In this document: positions 14,142 through 26,059 of the stretch, piece after piece
How positions within the stretch are numbered: the first letter of the stretch is position 1
How the letters are laid out: each line of letters starts with the position of its first letter
Source of the DNA: Leptodontidium sp. MPI-SDFR-AT-0119
Taxonomy: Eukaryota; Ascomycota; Leotiomycetes; Helotiales; Leptodontidiaceae
Length of the DNA stretch: 64,000 nt
Reading direction: 5' to 3'
Assembly (NCBI GenBank): GCA_020726505.1
Contig: JAHLEZ010000002.1
Location: 1,240,001-1,304,000 of the forward strand
The notes under the pieces: model-generated
Database searches by the model: none
The model's input: only the letters and a program-made list of their open reading frames with translations
What the model was told of the DNA's origin: nothing
Program-made: the position numbers and the translations under genes

Positions 14142-15711
14142 ATGCAGAAGTCCTGCAGTCCGTCGAGTATGAATGGTCTCCGGACTGCCGTGCGGCTGGG
14201 GCGGAGCTCTGCCAACAATACACCTTTTAGACGGCACATCAGCGATGTCACTGTCACGAGAACGGGCAAACCAATTATTCGGACACAGGGTGGCAGGTCA
14301 GTACTTCTCTTGTTGGGTCAATGGGACGTCTTCTAACTTGTGCGATTACAGATCTTCTCTTGGAGGTAAGTCGAAAGCCGTACAACTACCGAAAGACTAG
14401 GCTGATCAAGTTTATTAGGACACACTGTGACGGTCTTCGGTGCAACGGGATTTCTAGGACGATATATTGTCAACAGACTTGGTGCGATACCCACGATTCT
14501 ATAACTGGAGAGTTTGGGGACTGACTGTTGGGGAAATAGCCAGGCAAGGATGTACGGTCATTATTCCTTACCGTGAGGAAATGGCCAAACGTCATTTGAA
14601 GGTTGCAGGAGACTTGGGACGGGTCGTATTCATGGTAGGATTGGACGACAACTTGAGTAGGGGTCTTTACTGAGTTGAGATTCAGGAATACGATCTCAGA
14701 AACACGCAATCTCTTGAAGAGAGCGTGAGACATTCCGATGTCGTCTACAATCTTGTTGGGCGGTCGTACCCTACGAAGTACGTTTGAACCATGTATTGGA
14801 GGAGAAGTTCTGACTGTTTCCAGGAACTTTGACCTTGAGGATGTTCATGTTGAAGGTGCCGAGAGAATTGCGGAAGCTGTTGCCAAATATGACGTTGACC
14901 GTTTCATCCACGTCTCCTCATACAACGCCAATATCAACTCCCCTTCGGAGTTCTTTGCAACAAAGGTTAGTAGGAACTGGAATACAGTGTTTGGCGGTAC
15001 TAACTTCATTCCAAGGGACGTGGTGAAGCTGTAGTCCGTAGCATCTTCCCAGAAACCACCATTGTTAGGCCTGCTCCTCTTTTCGGATTCGAGGACCGAC
15101 TGCTCCACAAGCTTGCTGGTGTGACAAACGTTCTCACTTCGAATCACATGCAAGAGCGATACTGGCCTGTGCATGTAAGTCAGATAGACACACTTTGGGG
15201 TCCTAGCTAAACCGAGTTACAGGCCATTGATGTTGGTGAAGCACTCGAGAAGATGCTCCACGACGACAGCACCGCCGAACAGACTTATGAGCTTTATGGC
15301 CCAAAGAACTACTCAACAGCGGAGATTGCTGAGTTGGTGGACAGGGAAATCGTCAAGCACCGCCGTCACATCAACCTTCCCAAATCCATCCTGAAGCCAG
15401 CTGCTGGCCTCTTGAACAAAGCTCTCTGGTGGCCCGTCATCTCTGCCGATGAGGTCGAGCGAGAATTTATTGATCAGCACATTGATCCATCGGCGAAGAC
15501 CTTCAAGGATCTCGGGATCGAGCCAGCTGAGATCAGCAGCCTCACTTTCCATTACTTGGTAAGTAATACTATACTCTCTTGGAATCGAACTAGTTTCTAA
15601 CTTTCTTCGCAGCAAGGATACCGTAGCGCTGCTTTCTACGATTTGCCACCTGCGACAGAGCGTGAGAAGAGGGAAGAGAAGAAATATCTGCATGTTCTTG
15701 ACGACCAATAG
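14142..15711 (+). CDS. nuo-40: NADH:ubiquinone oxidoreductase 40 kDa subunit (NDUFA9 type)
   Basis: Nine exons: 14142..14296, 14352..14365, 14419..14481, 14540..14634, 14686..14777, 14824..14965, 15016..15174, 15223..15558, 15613..15711; 384 aa. Accessory subunit of respiratory complex I, in the matrix arm, related to short-chain dehydrogenases. The presequence is Arg/Ser-rich; the Rossmann nucleotide loop is VTVFGATGFLGRYIVNRLA, followed by VVYNLVGRSYPTKNF, RFIHVSSYNANINSPSEFF and IVRPAPLFGFEDR. Exon 2 is only 14 bases. The start at 14142 gives a plausible mitochondrial leader; a second Met is 10 residues in. Frame holds across all eight introns. Confidence 0.96.
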
Positions 15712-16042
15712 AGTAAATGGTCATTTTGGCGTGCATGTAAACTGGATTAGCATTTGTACATATCAAAACCTGAACTTGACAGCAAATTCCTTTACACAAT
15801 CGCCAGGTGATCGAAATCGACTGTGGAATTCCAAAGGTTTTTACATATGCCGTACATGCAGGCAATCCGATTGTGTAAACAAAGTCTGTCCATCCTCCTA
15901 GCTCAGCTGTGCAGCCAAAGTCGCCCCTGAACATGCAGCGGGGGACATCACCGAGCTCGGCAAATTTTCTCGCCAAAGCCGTCCCTTCGCGATCCTTGAC
16001 AGCCCAACCCAACTCACAACATCACCAAACACACCACAAAAA
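15712..16042. other. Intergenic (complex I subunit / EFM5)
   Basis: 331 bases; 3' region of one gene and promoter of the next. Nothing else supported. Confidence 0.5.
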
Positions 16043-17149
16043 ATGGATGACACAGATGAAGACGAGACCCCGTACCCACCCTTTCTCAATCTCTATCTCA
16101 CAAATGTTCTCACTAATACACGCCCAGCGTCCTCTCGGGTTCCACACTATCAGCTCTCAAAGAATTCTACGCCGAGCGCGACGCCCGCGAAAAGCAGTTC
16201 GAGGATCTGAAAGCTGAAGCCGAGAAGAATGCTACATCCTCTGCGCCGCTGAGTATGGATGCTTTTGCGGAGGACTGGAATGAATCTCAGTTCTGGGTTT
16301 GTTGCCCCACTTCTTCCTGCATGAATCTTAGGTGTTTTAGAAGGACATGGCAACGGGTTAATGTCTGATGCTGATGGATGTGATGCGAGTATAGTATTCA
16401 GACGAGACGGCGAAAGCACTTGCTGAGGAGCTACTGGTTGGTGCTGGACCTGACACGAGTGTTGCCGTCGTATCGGCGCCGAGCGTGTTTGTTCAGTTGA
16501 AGAATATCTTGGTGTGTACTTTCCTCCTCCTCCATCTTCTCACTCATCCAAGGTTGGAACTGAGAGAATGCATGTAGGCAGCGAGTGGCAAAGAAGAGAG
16601 CGAAAAGCCAAAGCTGTGGCTGTTGGAGTTCGATAAGAGGTTCGAGGTCTTCCCGGAGTTTGTGTTCTATGATTTTAAGAACCCGATGAAGTTGCCACGT
16701 GAGTACATTACATTATTAGAATGCTTGAAGAAAAGGAGAGTTCATTGAAAGAAATGGAATGTAGCGGGTATGAAGGGGAGCGTTGATCACATGATTTGTG
16801 ATCCTCCATTTTTGAGCGAGGATTGCCAGACTAAAGGTATGGGCTTCTACTTGTGGCTTTGTTGGGCTTGGTTAACGTCATTTTCTTGGTAGCTGCTATG
16901 ACGGTTCGATGGTTGTCAAAGTCCTGGGGAGTAGCACCCGAGAAGAGATCTACGGACTCGAGACTCATTCTCTGTACTGGAGAACGGATGGAAACACTCA
17001 TCAACAAGCTCTATCGTCCGCAGGGTATTGCAACCACTACCTTTGAGCCTGTTCACTCCAAGGGTTTGAGCAACGAGTTCTTCTGCTACACGAATTTCGA
17101 ATGCGAGAAGTGGAAGTGGAAGGAGGGTCAGGATGGTTATAAGTCTTGA
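16043..17149 (+). CDS. EFM5: Protein-lysine N-methyltransferase EFM5
   Basis: Exons 16043..16071, 16128..16296, 16395..16511, 16578..16698, 16765..16836, 16893..17149; 254 aa. The family (EEF1AKMT1 in people) trimethylates a lysine of elongation factor eEF1A in the cytosol; it was once annotated as an N6-adenine DNA methylase because of its DPPF motif, here MICDPPFLSED. Other conserved parts are LSALKEFYAERDAREKQFE, DWNESQFWYSDETAKALAEE, FVFYDFKNPM and the end FFCYTNFECEKWKW. Introns fall at conserved residues and the frame is consistent. The 3' end faces UBP8 at a distance of 218 bases. Confidence 0.94.
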
Positions 17150-17367
17150 CATTGTATGTCTTGATATGGAATTCAAGAAGGCTCTGATAGCCAACCTTTG
17201 TAATGTACAAGGGGCAGCCGGGAGGTACGGCAACCGTAGATCATGCTGTCGTGACAATGATGCTGGGCTCTCAAGCCTGGGTATTGTTACATCCGGCCCA
17301 ATATGAATAACGCCTGAAATGCATATCCATCCTTGTCTACATTGGAAAATAACGCCGTGCTTCCCTT

Positions 17368-19285
17368 TTATGCCAATGATTGGATGACGTAGAATAAAAT
17401 GAACGCCTCGGAATTGAGTACGTCTGATTTTGATGCCAATGTGACATTGTGGTCGTTGAACTTGAACCACTGAAAATTTGTTAGTGGGGCTCTCTGTTTT
17501 GAGGAAGGCGTACTCACTTGGTTGCCGACGCGGGAGTACGAGATGTAGTGACCTTTGCAAGTTAGTCAATCGGCAGTGGCATTGCATGACAACAACTTAC
17601 CCGTTTCCAAATTACCGACATGAACAACCACGCTTTGAAGTTCGTACGTGCAACCTCTTGCCAATTCCGGATTTTGCTTAGGGTCTTGACCTCGAGCTCG
17701 ATTTGTGTAAGGGTACATGTCGAGCTTGAGGGGGAAAGATACCTTGGTCTCGATCTTCGAGGCAGAGCCATTGCTTTGCTTAAAGCGCTGCAAAACATGT
17801 CAGTAGAAGTTTAGGCAACAGACAAGACGCAAAGCTACCTTCAGCTGGAGGGAAAGGACATTAGGTAGACTCTTGATGCTTGATAGCTTCTTGGCCTCCT
17901 TTGTTCCACAGTTGTGGCATGTGTATTCGCAACGCTCCGCTTGCTTGTATTCTGCCTCGAGACATCGCTTCACACTCAGACCAGTAGTCTTGATGCTTTT
18001 CTTCTTCGATAGAACATCAAGCCCCAGACTGAGATCCATAAATTGCTGCACTGAGGTTCTCACCTCGCCGCAACCCTGGCATGTGATGGTACTCTGTGTG
18101 CGGCCGTAGAATGTCTGGTGTACGATGCAATTGCAACTCGAGTCGGGTCTCGCACGCCTGGGTGATGGAGCACCGTCCTCTAACGCCTGTTTGTGGGCGT
18201 TGGCGTTGATTTCATGAAGCTCCTCTGTCAAGAACTGGAAGAACTCATGTGCATCTTGCTCTTTGTTACTGGCAAGCTCCTCGTAAGCCTTCCGTTTTGA
18301 CATCCAGAAGCAGGCAAGCATGTTATGAGCCGAATAACCAACCGTCTCGGGTTGGGCATGGAAGGCCTGGAACATCTCATCCATTGCGCACGCTACGCAG
18401 TTCTTTCGAGTGCATTCGGAACTTCGGTGGCCGTCGCCCAGATGGAAATTTCGGAGCAAGGGGTTCTGCATCAAGCTCTGCAGAATTACATTCATGTAGC
18501 ATGTAGCCCCCATATTGTAGATTCCCCGTATGCCGCTAGCACGACAAGGTGTGTTATTCGTGTTCACGGACATGAGCTGCGAATCTTCTTTCGAGGCATC
18601 GGTGAAAAGGTCATCTAATTTTCGCTTCCGCGCTATTTAGGAGAGAGTCAGTGTCATGGATCTCCTCGTGATTGACACAGCAGTAAGAAGTCATATCTGC
18701 CACCTACAAGAGAAGCTTCCTGTGCCGAGCTTGCGCAATCTCAAATCCTCGAGAGTTGGGTCAAATACAAAATCGTTGCACATCTGACAGAAGAGGTAGC
18801 CATTTCGGGACTCAACATCTAAGAACGTCAGTTTCCACAACTTCCAGATCTGCAATGCAACGGCACATACAGAACCGATGCTTGGTCTCCATTCCATGCT
18901 CGATACGACCGGACACTGTTGTTGTGGCCGAACACTGGAGGCAGAGGTAGTTCGGAGTGAGAGTTGTAAGTGGCTGTCCATTGGGGGCTTTGGAGGTTTG
19001 CGGTATAATCGGTGTTGTATCAGAGACCACGCACATACAGGTCCTGTAATTGCGGATGGTATTCTCTAGAATATCAACGGGTCCTTCCAGGAGGATGCGT
19101 ACATGTTCTAAGGGGGTTAAGTTAGCAGGCTGGCATGTTGTAGGCAAGGCTGCGAGTCTGAGGCAGCTCAGCTCAGCTCTGAAATTGTAAAACGCACCAC
19201 AGCCAAAATGAGGCACGCCTGGCTGAGCAGGTTTGATTTTTGGGACTCTGGGCGACGCCGGCGTCACGGGCCGTGAAGAACCCAT
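17368..19285 (-). CDS. UBP8: SAGA deubiquitinase UBP8
   Basis: Exons complement(17368..17469, 17518..17552, 17601..17787, 17839..18632, 18708..18818, 18871..19107, 19198..19285), 517 aa. Ubiquitin hydrolase of the SAGA DUB module that removes ubiquitin from histone H2B. The N-terminal zinc finger UBP domain is recognisable (FGCEHVRILL, NYLCLQCSATTT, GYLFCQMCNDFVFDP). The catalytic domain has the Cys box (IYNMGATCYMNVILQSL), two zinc Cys pairs (CQGCGE, CHNCGT), and the His box (HYISYSRVGNQWFKFND). The first intron was placed so that GC|EHV is restored; its branch point TGCTAAC is clear. Length is near yeast Ubp8 (471 aa). Confidence 0.96.
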
Positions 19286-19513
19286 ATTGTCAGCGGTTTG
19301 ACGAACTTCAACTCGCAAGAGTTGGTGATGATGCTGAAGCCTCGAGGTTTGGCTAATAAATCTGGTTGTCAGAGGTCCAGCCAATCAGCGGCGAGCTGCC
19401 GAGCCGAGGCAGGGGCTAGGGGCTAGGAGCTACATCGCCTTCACCCGTCAGAGAGCCGAAGTGAAGTAATTGTTGTTGACCTTTCCTTTCTATCGACATC
19501 AAAATACTATCCC

Positions 19514-21026
19514 ATGCCAGTAGCACCTCGTGTTGCAAGTATCACAATAATGACTACACAGTTGGTTCCGTTGCAGGATGTGGAAAGATTAAGCACGACC
19601 GTTATTCGAGTACTTGGAGGAAACCCAGGGAAGGTGAGCCACCGTTTTCCAACCTCAAGCCAGCTGTCAGCTTTATGCATTTTATGTCTATGGCGGTCTG
19701 GGACGACGTTCTTCAGTCCGGCCAAGATGGATTCCTTCTGTGGTCACTCTCGTGCCCTAGCGAGGAATAGTGTTTGGCAAGGGGGTAGGGTTGAGCCCAG
19801 GCCAGACAAGTGTTCGTGAAGCACCCAGTTTAAGCCACATCATTGTCTCAATTTCTCCAAGGAGTTTTCACATTTGAGCTTCACTTGGGGCTCTTAAAGC
19901 TCTTCAGTAGGAAGTGCTAGACGAGTACGTTATCTGGCATTTGGGATTTTTCCAAGCAGGCCATCTAATATGGTCTTGGTACAATTGTCCCGAGTTACAT
20001 TCCCAACCCACGACACTTGCTTGTATACTTTCCATGGTTATGTGCTCTTTGAAGAGATTATAGCCCTTTGAACGCTTCGCTCTGTTCCTAGCAAAATTAT
20101 CCATAATTTCTTCTGGCAGCCACTGACTAGCTCCATCATTTTGTCTGTCAATTTTACCCAAAAGTCCTCACTGACCAGACCATAGTTCACATTACAAGGT
20201 AATCAACCACCTTGACAACTGTCGTCACGAACGTGTATCCTAATGATATCTAGGTTCGAACACATACATTGTTGGTACCGGACGGCAGCGGCTTCTTATC
20301 GATACGGGAGAAGGAAAACCTGCTTGGATCGCTTCCTTGAAGGACATCCTACAGAAAGAAAATGCCACAGTCACCAAAGCTATCATCACTCACTGGCATC
20401 ATGACCACCAAGGCGGTATCAAGCATTTGCTGGAGTACTCGCCGTCCACTAGCATCTACAAGAATCAGCCAGACGACGGACAGCTTGATATTGAAGATGG
20501 CCAGCTTTTCCAGGTAGAGGGGGCGTCACTGAAGGCCGTATTCTCTCCTGGTCATACCCGGGATCATATGGCCTTGGTACTCGAGGAAGAGGATGCTATG
20601 TTCACTGGTGATAATGTGCTTGGCCATGGAACGGCTGTTTTCGAAGATCTGCTAGTGTATCTCAAGAGTTTGGAGAAGATGAGAGGCAAATTCCGAGGAC
20701 GAGCTTACCCCGGACATGGCGCAGTTCTCGAAGATGGCCCTAGCAAGATTGTTGAATATGTCAAGCATAGGCAGCTCCGGGAAAACCAAGTGATCCAAGT
20801 TTTGAAGTCTTCGAAATCACCATCAGGCGCTGAGGCATCGAGCGAACCTGACAACTGGACCTCTATGGAGATCGTAAAAGTCATCTACAAAGACGTTCCC
20901 GAGAATCTTCATTTACCAGCGAATGGCGGAATTCTGCAAATCCTTCGAAAGCTCGAGGAGGAAGAGAAGGTCGTTGAGGATTCAAAGTCAGCGAGATGGA
21001 GCATCAAGAATCGTGCCGCATTGTAA
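19514..21026 (+). CDS. Metallo-beta-lactamase fold protein, LACTB2-like
   Basis: Exons 19514..19633, 20186..20198 and 20254..21026, 301 aa; a second in-frame ATG at 19550 gives 289 aa, the size of LACTB2. Metal ligands are present: THWHHDHQGG, SPGHTRDH, FTGDNVLGHG and YPGHGAVLEDG, followed by the C-terminal winged-helix part. LACTB2 is a single-strand RNA endonuclease in mitochondria of animals; fungal relatives also act as thioesterases beside polyketide synthases, but no such synthase is present here. The gene has a 552-base first intron (long for this window) and a 13-base second exon coding for FTLQ. Both are needed to rebuild the conserved GNPGK-FTLQGSNTYIVGTG. Confidence 0.88.
19634..20185 (+). 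other. Long intron 1 of the LACTB2-like gene
   Basis: 552 bases from GTGAGC to CATAG, ten times the usual intron here. The complementary strand carries an 85-codon open frame (19904..20161) with no recognisable similarity. Confidence 0.7.
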
Positions 21027-23173
21027 ATCTCGCTAGCCAGTGGCAGTATGATTCCATATGGAGACAGTCGCCAAAGCTGGAGAGGGGGTGAGCGTTGTGG
21101 GCATGTTCAAAGGCAGCTTCCGTTGGTGTTGAGAACGGTGTTGGGACTTCATATTATCCACAACGTGACGCAGTGGTCAGAGGATTCTCCCTAGGCCGGA
21201 TGGCTTTTTTGTTCTTAATGTTTTAAGTCAATACGTGACTTCGGTTGGCAGATTTCATTGGGTTTCTGAACGACCGGACTATTGGCCTACGGGTTTCAAA
21301 TTTCGAGGGAGATTGTTACCACGGTTTCAATTTATATCTCCACTCCAGAAAGAGGTACTAGATCGTGCTTCCCCACTATAAAGTAAAGACAAGAAGGTCA
21401 TCGTTCAATCCTTCGGCTGTTTGCTGCTTGCGTATGCTTTTGCTCTTGACATCCCATTTTTTAGATGTAGAGATTTGATTCAAGCGGTAACCGTGTGGAG
21501 AGGCCGCGTTGAGCTATGTCGATAGGTGGTTACCCAAGGTGACCTCATGGCAGGGGCACAGCCTTGCCGAAGATTGAAGATAGCAGCAACATTATTGGCT
21601 GCCGTTTATGAAGCCAGTAAAGCTCGACGTCGGAGAGATACTCCGTCCAACATCCGCTTCCAGCCCTAGCAGACCAGAGAATCTGGTCCTCTTTACGGGT
21701 ATGAGTACTTGATGGCACATGCCTTTCCGGCTGCCGTGGCGGTGGTCGTTGCTAATCGACAAATTTACGTCTACTACCTACTGTCCAGCCAGGAAGATGC
21801 CATGGGTGTGTGGAGAGGCTTGGGGATCAGAGCCATAGAGAAGCTTAAAACTTCCAGGTAATGAGAGACGAACCTACGTGGAATTATTTTCTGCATGATT
21901 TCAACACTAAAATATACTGTCCCCACCAGACTTTCATTATATTACCACTGCTTTGGAGTTTGGGTTTGGAGTGTATCTTTGGATCTGCTCAATGTTGGAA
22001 ACAGCTATCCGCTCGGATCCTCTACTGAACTGTTCCGATGTAGCATATATATCAAAGACCAGTCTTGAACAGCGGTCTGCTGTGCAGGCAGCATGAACAA
22101 ACAGCACAGCAGACGGAATCGTATTCGGCTCGGACTTTACAATTTAAAGAGTTGTGCCCATCTTTGTGTTGTCCCAGGCTGGGCTATGCTGGGCTATGGC
22201 TATGGCCAGGGTCAGAGGCGTGTGACCCGATAGCATTTGCCGGCAGGCACAAAATGAGGGAAAGTGCATCCAAAAATGAGGGCATTCATACATTCTGCAG
22301 AGTGGAGTCCCCATTATCCGAACTTGCCGGCAGCCTCTGCCTCCCCATTGACGCCGCCAGACGTTTAACTAGCCACTAAGAAAGCCACTGAGCTTATGCC
22401 AAGAGCACGCCCTGGTCGGAGGGAGGGAGAAATTCGCAGATCGTTAGAATTATCAGCCTCGCCGAAATCTACCTATGGGTCGTGAGTCCTGGGCAGTCCT
22501 GGGCAGTCTGTATTAATAATGTGTCAGCAAAGAGTCTGCACCCGTCTCCGTTTTCCGGACATCTCTTTCTCTTCAGGTCCATCCGCCCAGAAACCCACTC
22601 CCACAGGTTCTTCCGCCTCATGATGTGGGCTTACATGATATTTCGATACTCCAAAGGGAATAGTTACAACATGTGTGCCACCCAGCGGAAACACGGCCAG
22701 CTCACAGACAACGATGACCGCCTTTTCTTGACTCACAGGCACCCTGGCTCTTTTCCTCTTTTCTACATAGTCTGCTTGATCATGCAGAACCCTACCCTGT
22801 CTATCCATCTGTACAATCCGCACCACCTTGCTTGCTCTGATGTGAGGTGATGTGATGCGATCGTTCGTTCGAGCTCGGTGGTCGGTCACAAGAACGGATT
22901 TCTCGGCGGCCAGTTGGGTTAAACAATCGTCATACCGCTCACATTCCGTTTGCTCTTGCATTTCCATAGCATATATTCCCTCTCCGTCCTCTATTCTGTT
23001 TGAAAGTGAAATGTGAATCCTCCCCTCACTAACTCGTATCATACTCAACTCTACTCAACAGCCCTGTCCCGTCCACAGCTACCCCTCCAAGGCTACATCC
23101 TGTACCGGAGCTATCCCCGCCCCCCTCCCAACTCGTCACAGCACAGATCCCTTAGCGAAATCACAACAAACAC
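21027..23173. other. Long gene-free stretch upstream of the YTP1-like gene
   Basis: 2147 bases. Several frames of 100-170 codons overlap on both strands around 22065-23048 but none has recognisable content or splice continuation. 22485-22509 holds 2.5 copies of AGTCCTGGGC. The right end is pyrimidine-rich and probably is 5' leader; it includes an ATGTGA start-stop element. Probably an extended promoter. Confidence 0.5.
23011..23016 (+). promoter_or_regulatory. Start-stop upstream ORF (ATGTGA)
   Basis: An ATG followed at once by TGA lies 157 bases before the YTP1-like start codon, in a pyrimidine-rich stretch that is probably leader. Start-stop elements are known to stall ribosomes and lower downstream translation; transcription through this site is assumed. 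Confidence 0.35.
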
Positions 23174-25112
23174 ATGCATCTGCCGTCACAAAGACGTACC
23201 ACATTTGCTGGTATTGCACTCCTCAGCTTTGCGGGGGTGGTGTTGGGACATGGTCATGATGAGGAAGACATGGCAATGAAAATGGGCCAACCAGCTCCCG
23301 TGCAGCCAACAATCGTCTCCTCGAGCGCTACGAGGCCAGACACTTACTTTCAGTATGGCGAGCACTCGGCGCTGATGTTGTCGCACATAGCGCTCATGAC
23401 AATTGGCTGGGTTTTCGTGCTGCCAATCAGTGAGTGACTCTTGGCCACGGAGATGCAACCCTCCTTCATTCTAACAGTTCACAGGTGTAATGTTCTCCAT
23501 TTCTCGATCACGGTTTGGTCTTCCGACCCAATTCATTTTCCTGGCTGTCAACGCGACTGGTGTTCTACTGGCCACCATCTACAATGCCAATACCCCGGAT
23601 CTGTACCCGAATAACGCACATCACAAGCTCGGCTGGGCTCTGACATGGGTTTTCGGCGCGCAGCTGGTCATGGGAGTAATACATGCATATGCGCGGAAAG
23701 ATCGCTCAGCGAATGCCGAATTTACCCCCATTTCTGCAGAAGCAATTACGGAGTATCAGCGCATACATTCGTTGAGACAAGCTGAGATCTATCGATTGTC
23801 TAACGACAGCGGGCATGGCACAGAGCCGAATACCGAATCGCTCAGAAGCAACTCGCTTACCTCTGCCGATTCAATTGACAATCTCACAGAGCCAGAACGA
23901 GAGGATGAAGAAGACCTGGAGGAGAAGCATGGCCTGATGCATGGGACTGCCGTGGATAAATATTTGACGAATAAGATCCCAGCTCTCGTCTCTTCTCATT
24001 TGCTGCGAGTTCTTGCATTTTTCTACAATGCAGTCGACAGGGTTGTGTTGATTCTGGGGTTCGCTGCCATCACCAGTGGTATCGTCACCTATGGCGGCTT
24101 CTTCGTAAGTTAAAAGAACACATCTGGAGGATTGTACGTACTGACCAGAGTAGATGGGATCCGGAGTCTTCAGTGGCCTGGCACACTTCATCAAAGGGAG
24201 CGTATTTTTCTGGTACGGCATCCTGACACTCGGACGCTGGGCTGGTTGTTTTGCCGAGATTGGATGGGCTTGGAACGTCAACCCCTCGAGAAGCAATCGA
24301 CCCTCGGCGGAGTTCGTAGAGAGTTTCCTGATTTTCTTCTACGGCGCTTCAAATGTTTTCCTAGAACATTTAGCTGCGTGGGGTGGCAAATGGACGGCCC
24401 AAGATCTCGAGCATGTCTCGCTAACACTTATGTTCTTTGGCGGTGGCTTGGTAAGCTTAGCATCTTCGAAGTAAGGAATTGAGCTAACAGAGTTCAGTGC
24501 GGAATGGTTATTGAGTCAAGGAAAGTTCGAGACTTGCTGAATACAACCAAACAATCATCGATGTCTCACCTTCCATACCACGCTGGCGAGCCTGAGGCAA
24601 TCGAAGAGCCCAAGAGCTACAGATTCTCTATGAATCCTCTCCCTGCTCTCGTTATTCTTTTACTGGGAATGATGATGAGTTCTCATCACCAGGAATCAAT
24701 GGTTTCCACTATGATTCATACACAGTGGGGGACTTTGCTGATGGGAGCTGCGTTTGCTCGCGGCGTAACGTACATCCTCTGTTACTTGTCGCCGCCAACA
24801 TCGATCTTACCAGGCAGACCACCAACAGAGTTGATGACGGCATTTTGTTTGATGGCTGGAGGCATGATTTTTATGACAAGCGTGAGTTTTGACTCTGTAT
24901 TGCGACAACTGGATGTATCTAACATTATGCAGGCTCGAGACACGGTTATGGCGATGGAGAGCAACGGTCTCGACGCAATGTTCATTTTCACCGTCTCTAT
25001 GGGAATCATTACCTTCCTGATGGCTTGGATCATAATGGTGATCGCGATCAAAGGCTGGGCTGTGAGGAAGGAGAACAAGACATTTGCGTATCACGGAGTT
25101 GCACGAAGATAA
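23174..25112 (+). CDS. YTP1: YTP1-like multi-pass membrane protein
   Basis: Exons 23174..23429, 23485..24104, 24154..24450, 24498..24881, 24933..25112, 578 aa. A signal peptide (TTFAGIALLSFAGVVLGHG) precedes a His/Met/Asp-rich mouth (HGHDEEDMAMKM) and about ten membrane helices: a DUF2427-type N-terminal half (GEHSALMLSHIALMTIGWVF), a long acidic cytoplasmic loop, and the Ytp1 C-terminal domain (FFWYGILTLGRWAGCFAEIG, EFVESFLIFFYGASNVFLEH, MMMSSHHQESMVSTMIHTQW). The biochemical role of the family is unknown; the His/Met-rich faces recall metal handling, which is only inference. The last intron is 51 bases without stop, so retention would insert 17 residues; splicing gives the conserved FMTSARDTVMAMESNGLDA. 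Confidence 0.9.
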
Positions 25113-25526
25113 GATGAATGATTCGACGAACCTTATTTGGCGGCATGACATGGCGCATATGGATGATACCACTTTGATTTTCTTCGGTCTTTTCATATAG
25201 AACTTAATCATAATTTTTACTTTCTTACCAGATTAGTGATGTCAGAACGAGGCTGAAGCCTCATCTGCACTGCCCCTGGCCGCGATGAAAAAAGGTACGG
25301 TAATAGAAGCTAAGCGTCAGAACTCTAACTCTAACTCTAATGTGTAAATCAAATACCGCAATGATTCAGGTGGACCATCTTTGACAAAATCCCATCTTCC
25401 ACTCCAGTCTCGTGCAGCCTCGTTTCTGGTGGCGTCAAGCCTTGCCCACGTGATTCCCAACGGGAAATAAAAATATCCCGAAAACTTAACTTCTTCCTTC
25501 TTCCCAAAACAGACCAATAGTTAAAA
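25113..25526. other. Intergenic (YTP1-like / RSA3)
   Basis: 414 bases. Includes a short CTAACT run (25323-25339, three copies) without other features. Confidence 0.5.
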
Positions 25527-26059
25527 ATGGCACCAAAAGCCAACGCCAAACCGAGACGGCATAAGAAGAGAAAATCAAGAACTGAAGGTACGTAACGATT
25601 CCTGGTGAATAAGAAAGCAAGGCGCTGACGGGATGCAGTGTCATCAGACAGCTCCGATAGTGAACCAGCGAGGAAGCAAGTCAAGAGCAAAAGCAAAAGG
25701 AAGGCGACCAGTGCTCAGGAAGTGGAGGAATCGTCGTCATCTGCTGAGGAAACTACAGTCAGCCTCCTCCTTTATCAATCAATTCCATGACCTAGCTGAG
25801 CTGATTTTCACAGACACTTTCCGCTGCAGCGTCATCAAAGGAACCTAAAGATGCGGATATTGAGGCTGCGTTCGCTAAATTCTACATGCAGCGCGCCACG
25901 GCGGAGTTTGCTGATGATCTGGAGAGATTGAGAACGAGTGATGATTTCAAGGATGAGGCTGTTCCGATGCTGATTGCGGCTCTGAAGGGTGGCACGGCCA
26001 TGTTCTCGATGGAGGAGAAAAAGAGGATTGTGCTGGCTGGGAGGGAGAAGGGCACTTGA
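25527..26059 (+). CDS. RSA3: Ribosome assembly protein 3 (RSA3)
   Basis: Exons 25527..25587, 25639..25757, 25814..26059, 141 aa. Nucleolar factor of early 60S assembly, partner of helicase Dbp6. The N-terminus is a basic Lys/Arg-rich stretch followed by Ser/Glu-rich low complexity; the conserved core is FAKFYMQRATAEFADDLERL, RTSDDFKDEAVPMLIAALKG and the end MEEKKRIVLAGREKGT. Length and layout fit the family. The third exon start (after TTTTCACAG) is chosen on frame and acceptor context. Confidence 0.92.

Noticed and set aside
19904..20161. 85-codon antisense frame inside the lactamase-gene intron
   Set aside because: No recognisable content and no other support; kept only as a note to the long intron.
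19514..21026. Lactamase-fold gene as part of a polyketide cluster
   Set aside because: Neighbours are UBP8 and a YTP1-like gene; no synthase, transporter or cluster regulator.
22065..23048. Overlapping frames of 104, 122 and 174 codons on both strands upstream of the YTP1-like gene
   Set aside because: They overlap each other on opposite strands, have biased composition and show no recognisable content.
25323..25339. Short CTAACT tandem that looks telomere-like
   Set aside because: Only three copies, unit differs from TTAGGG, internal to a gene-rich region.
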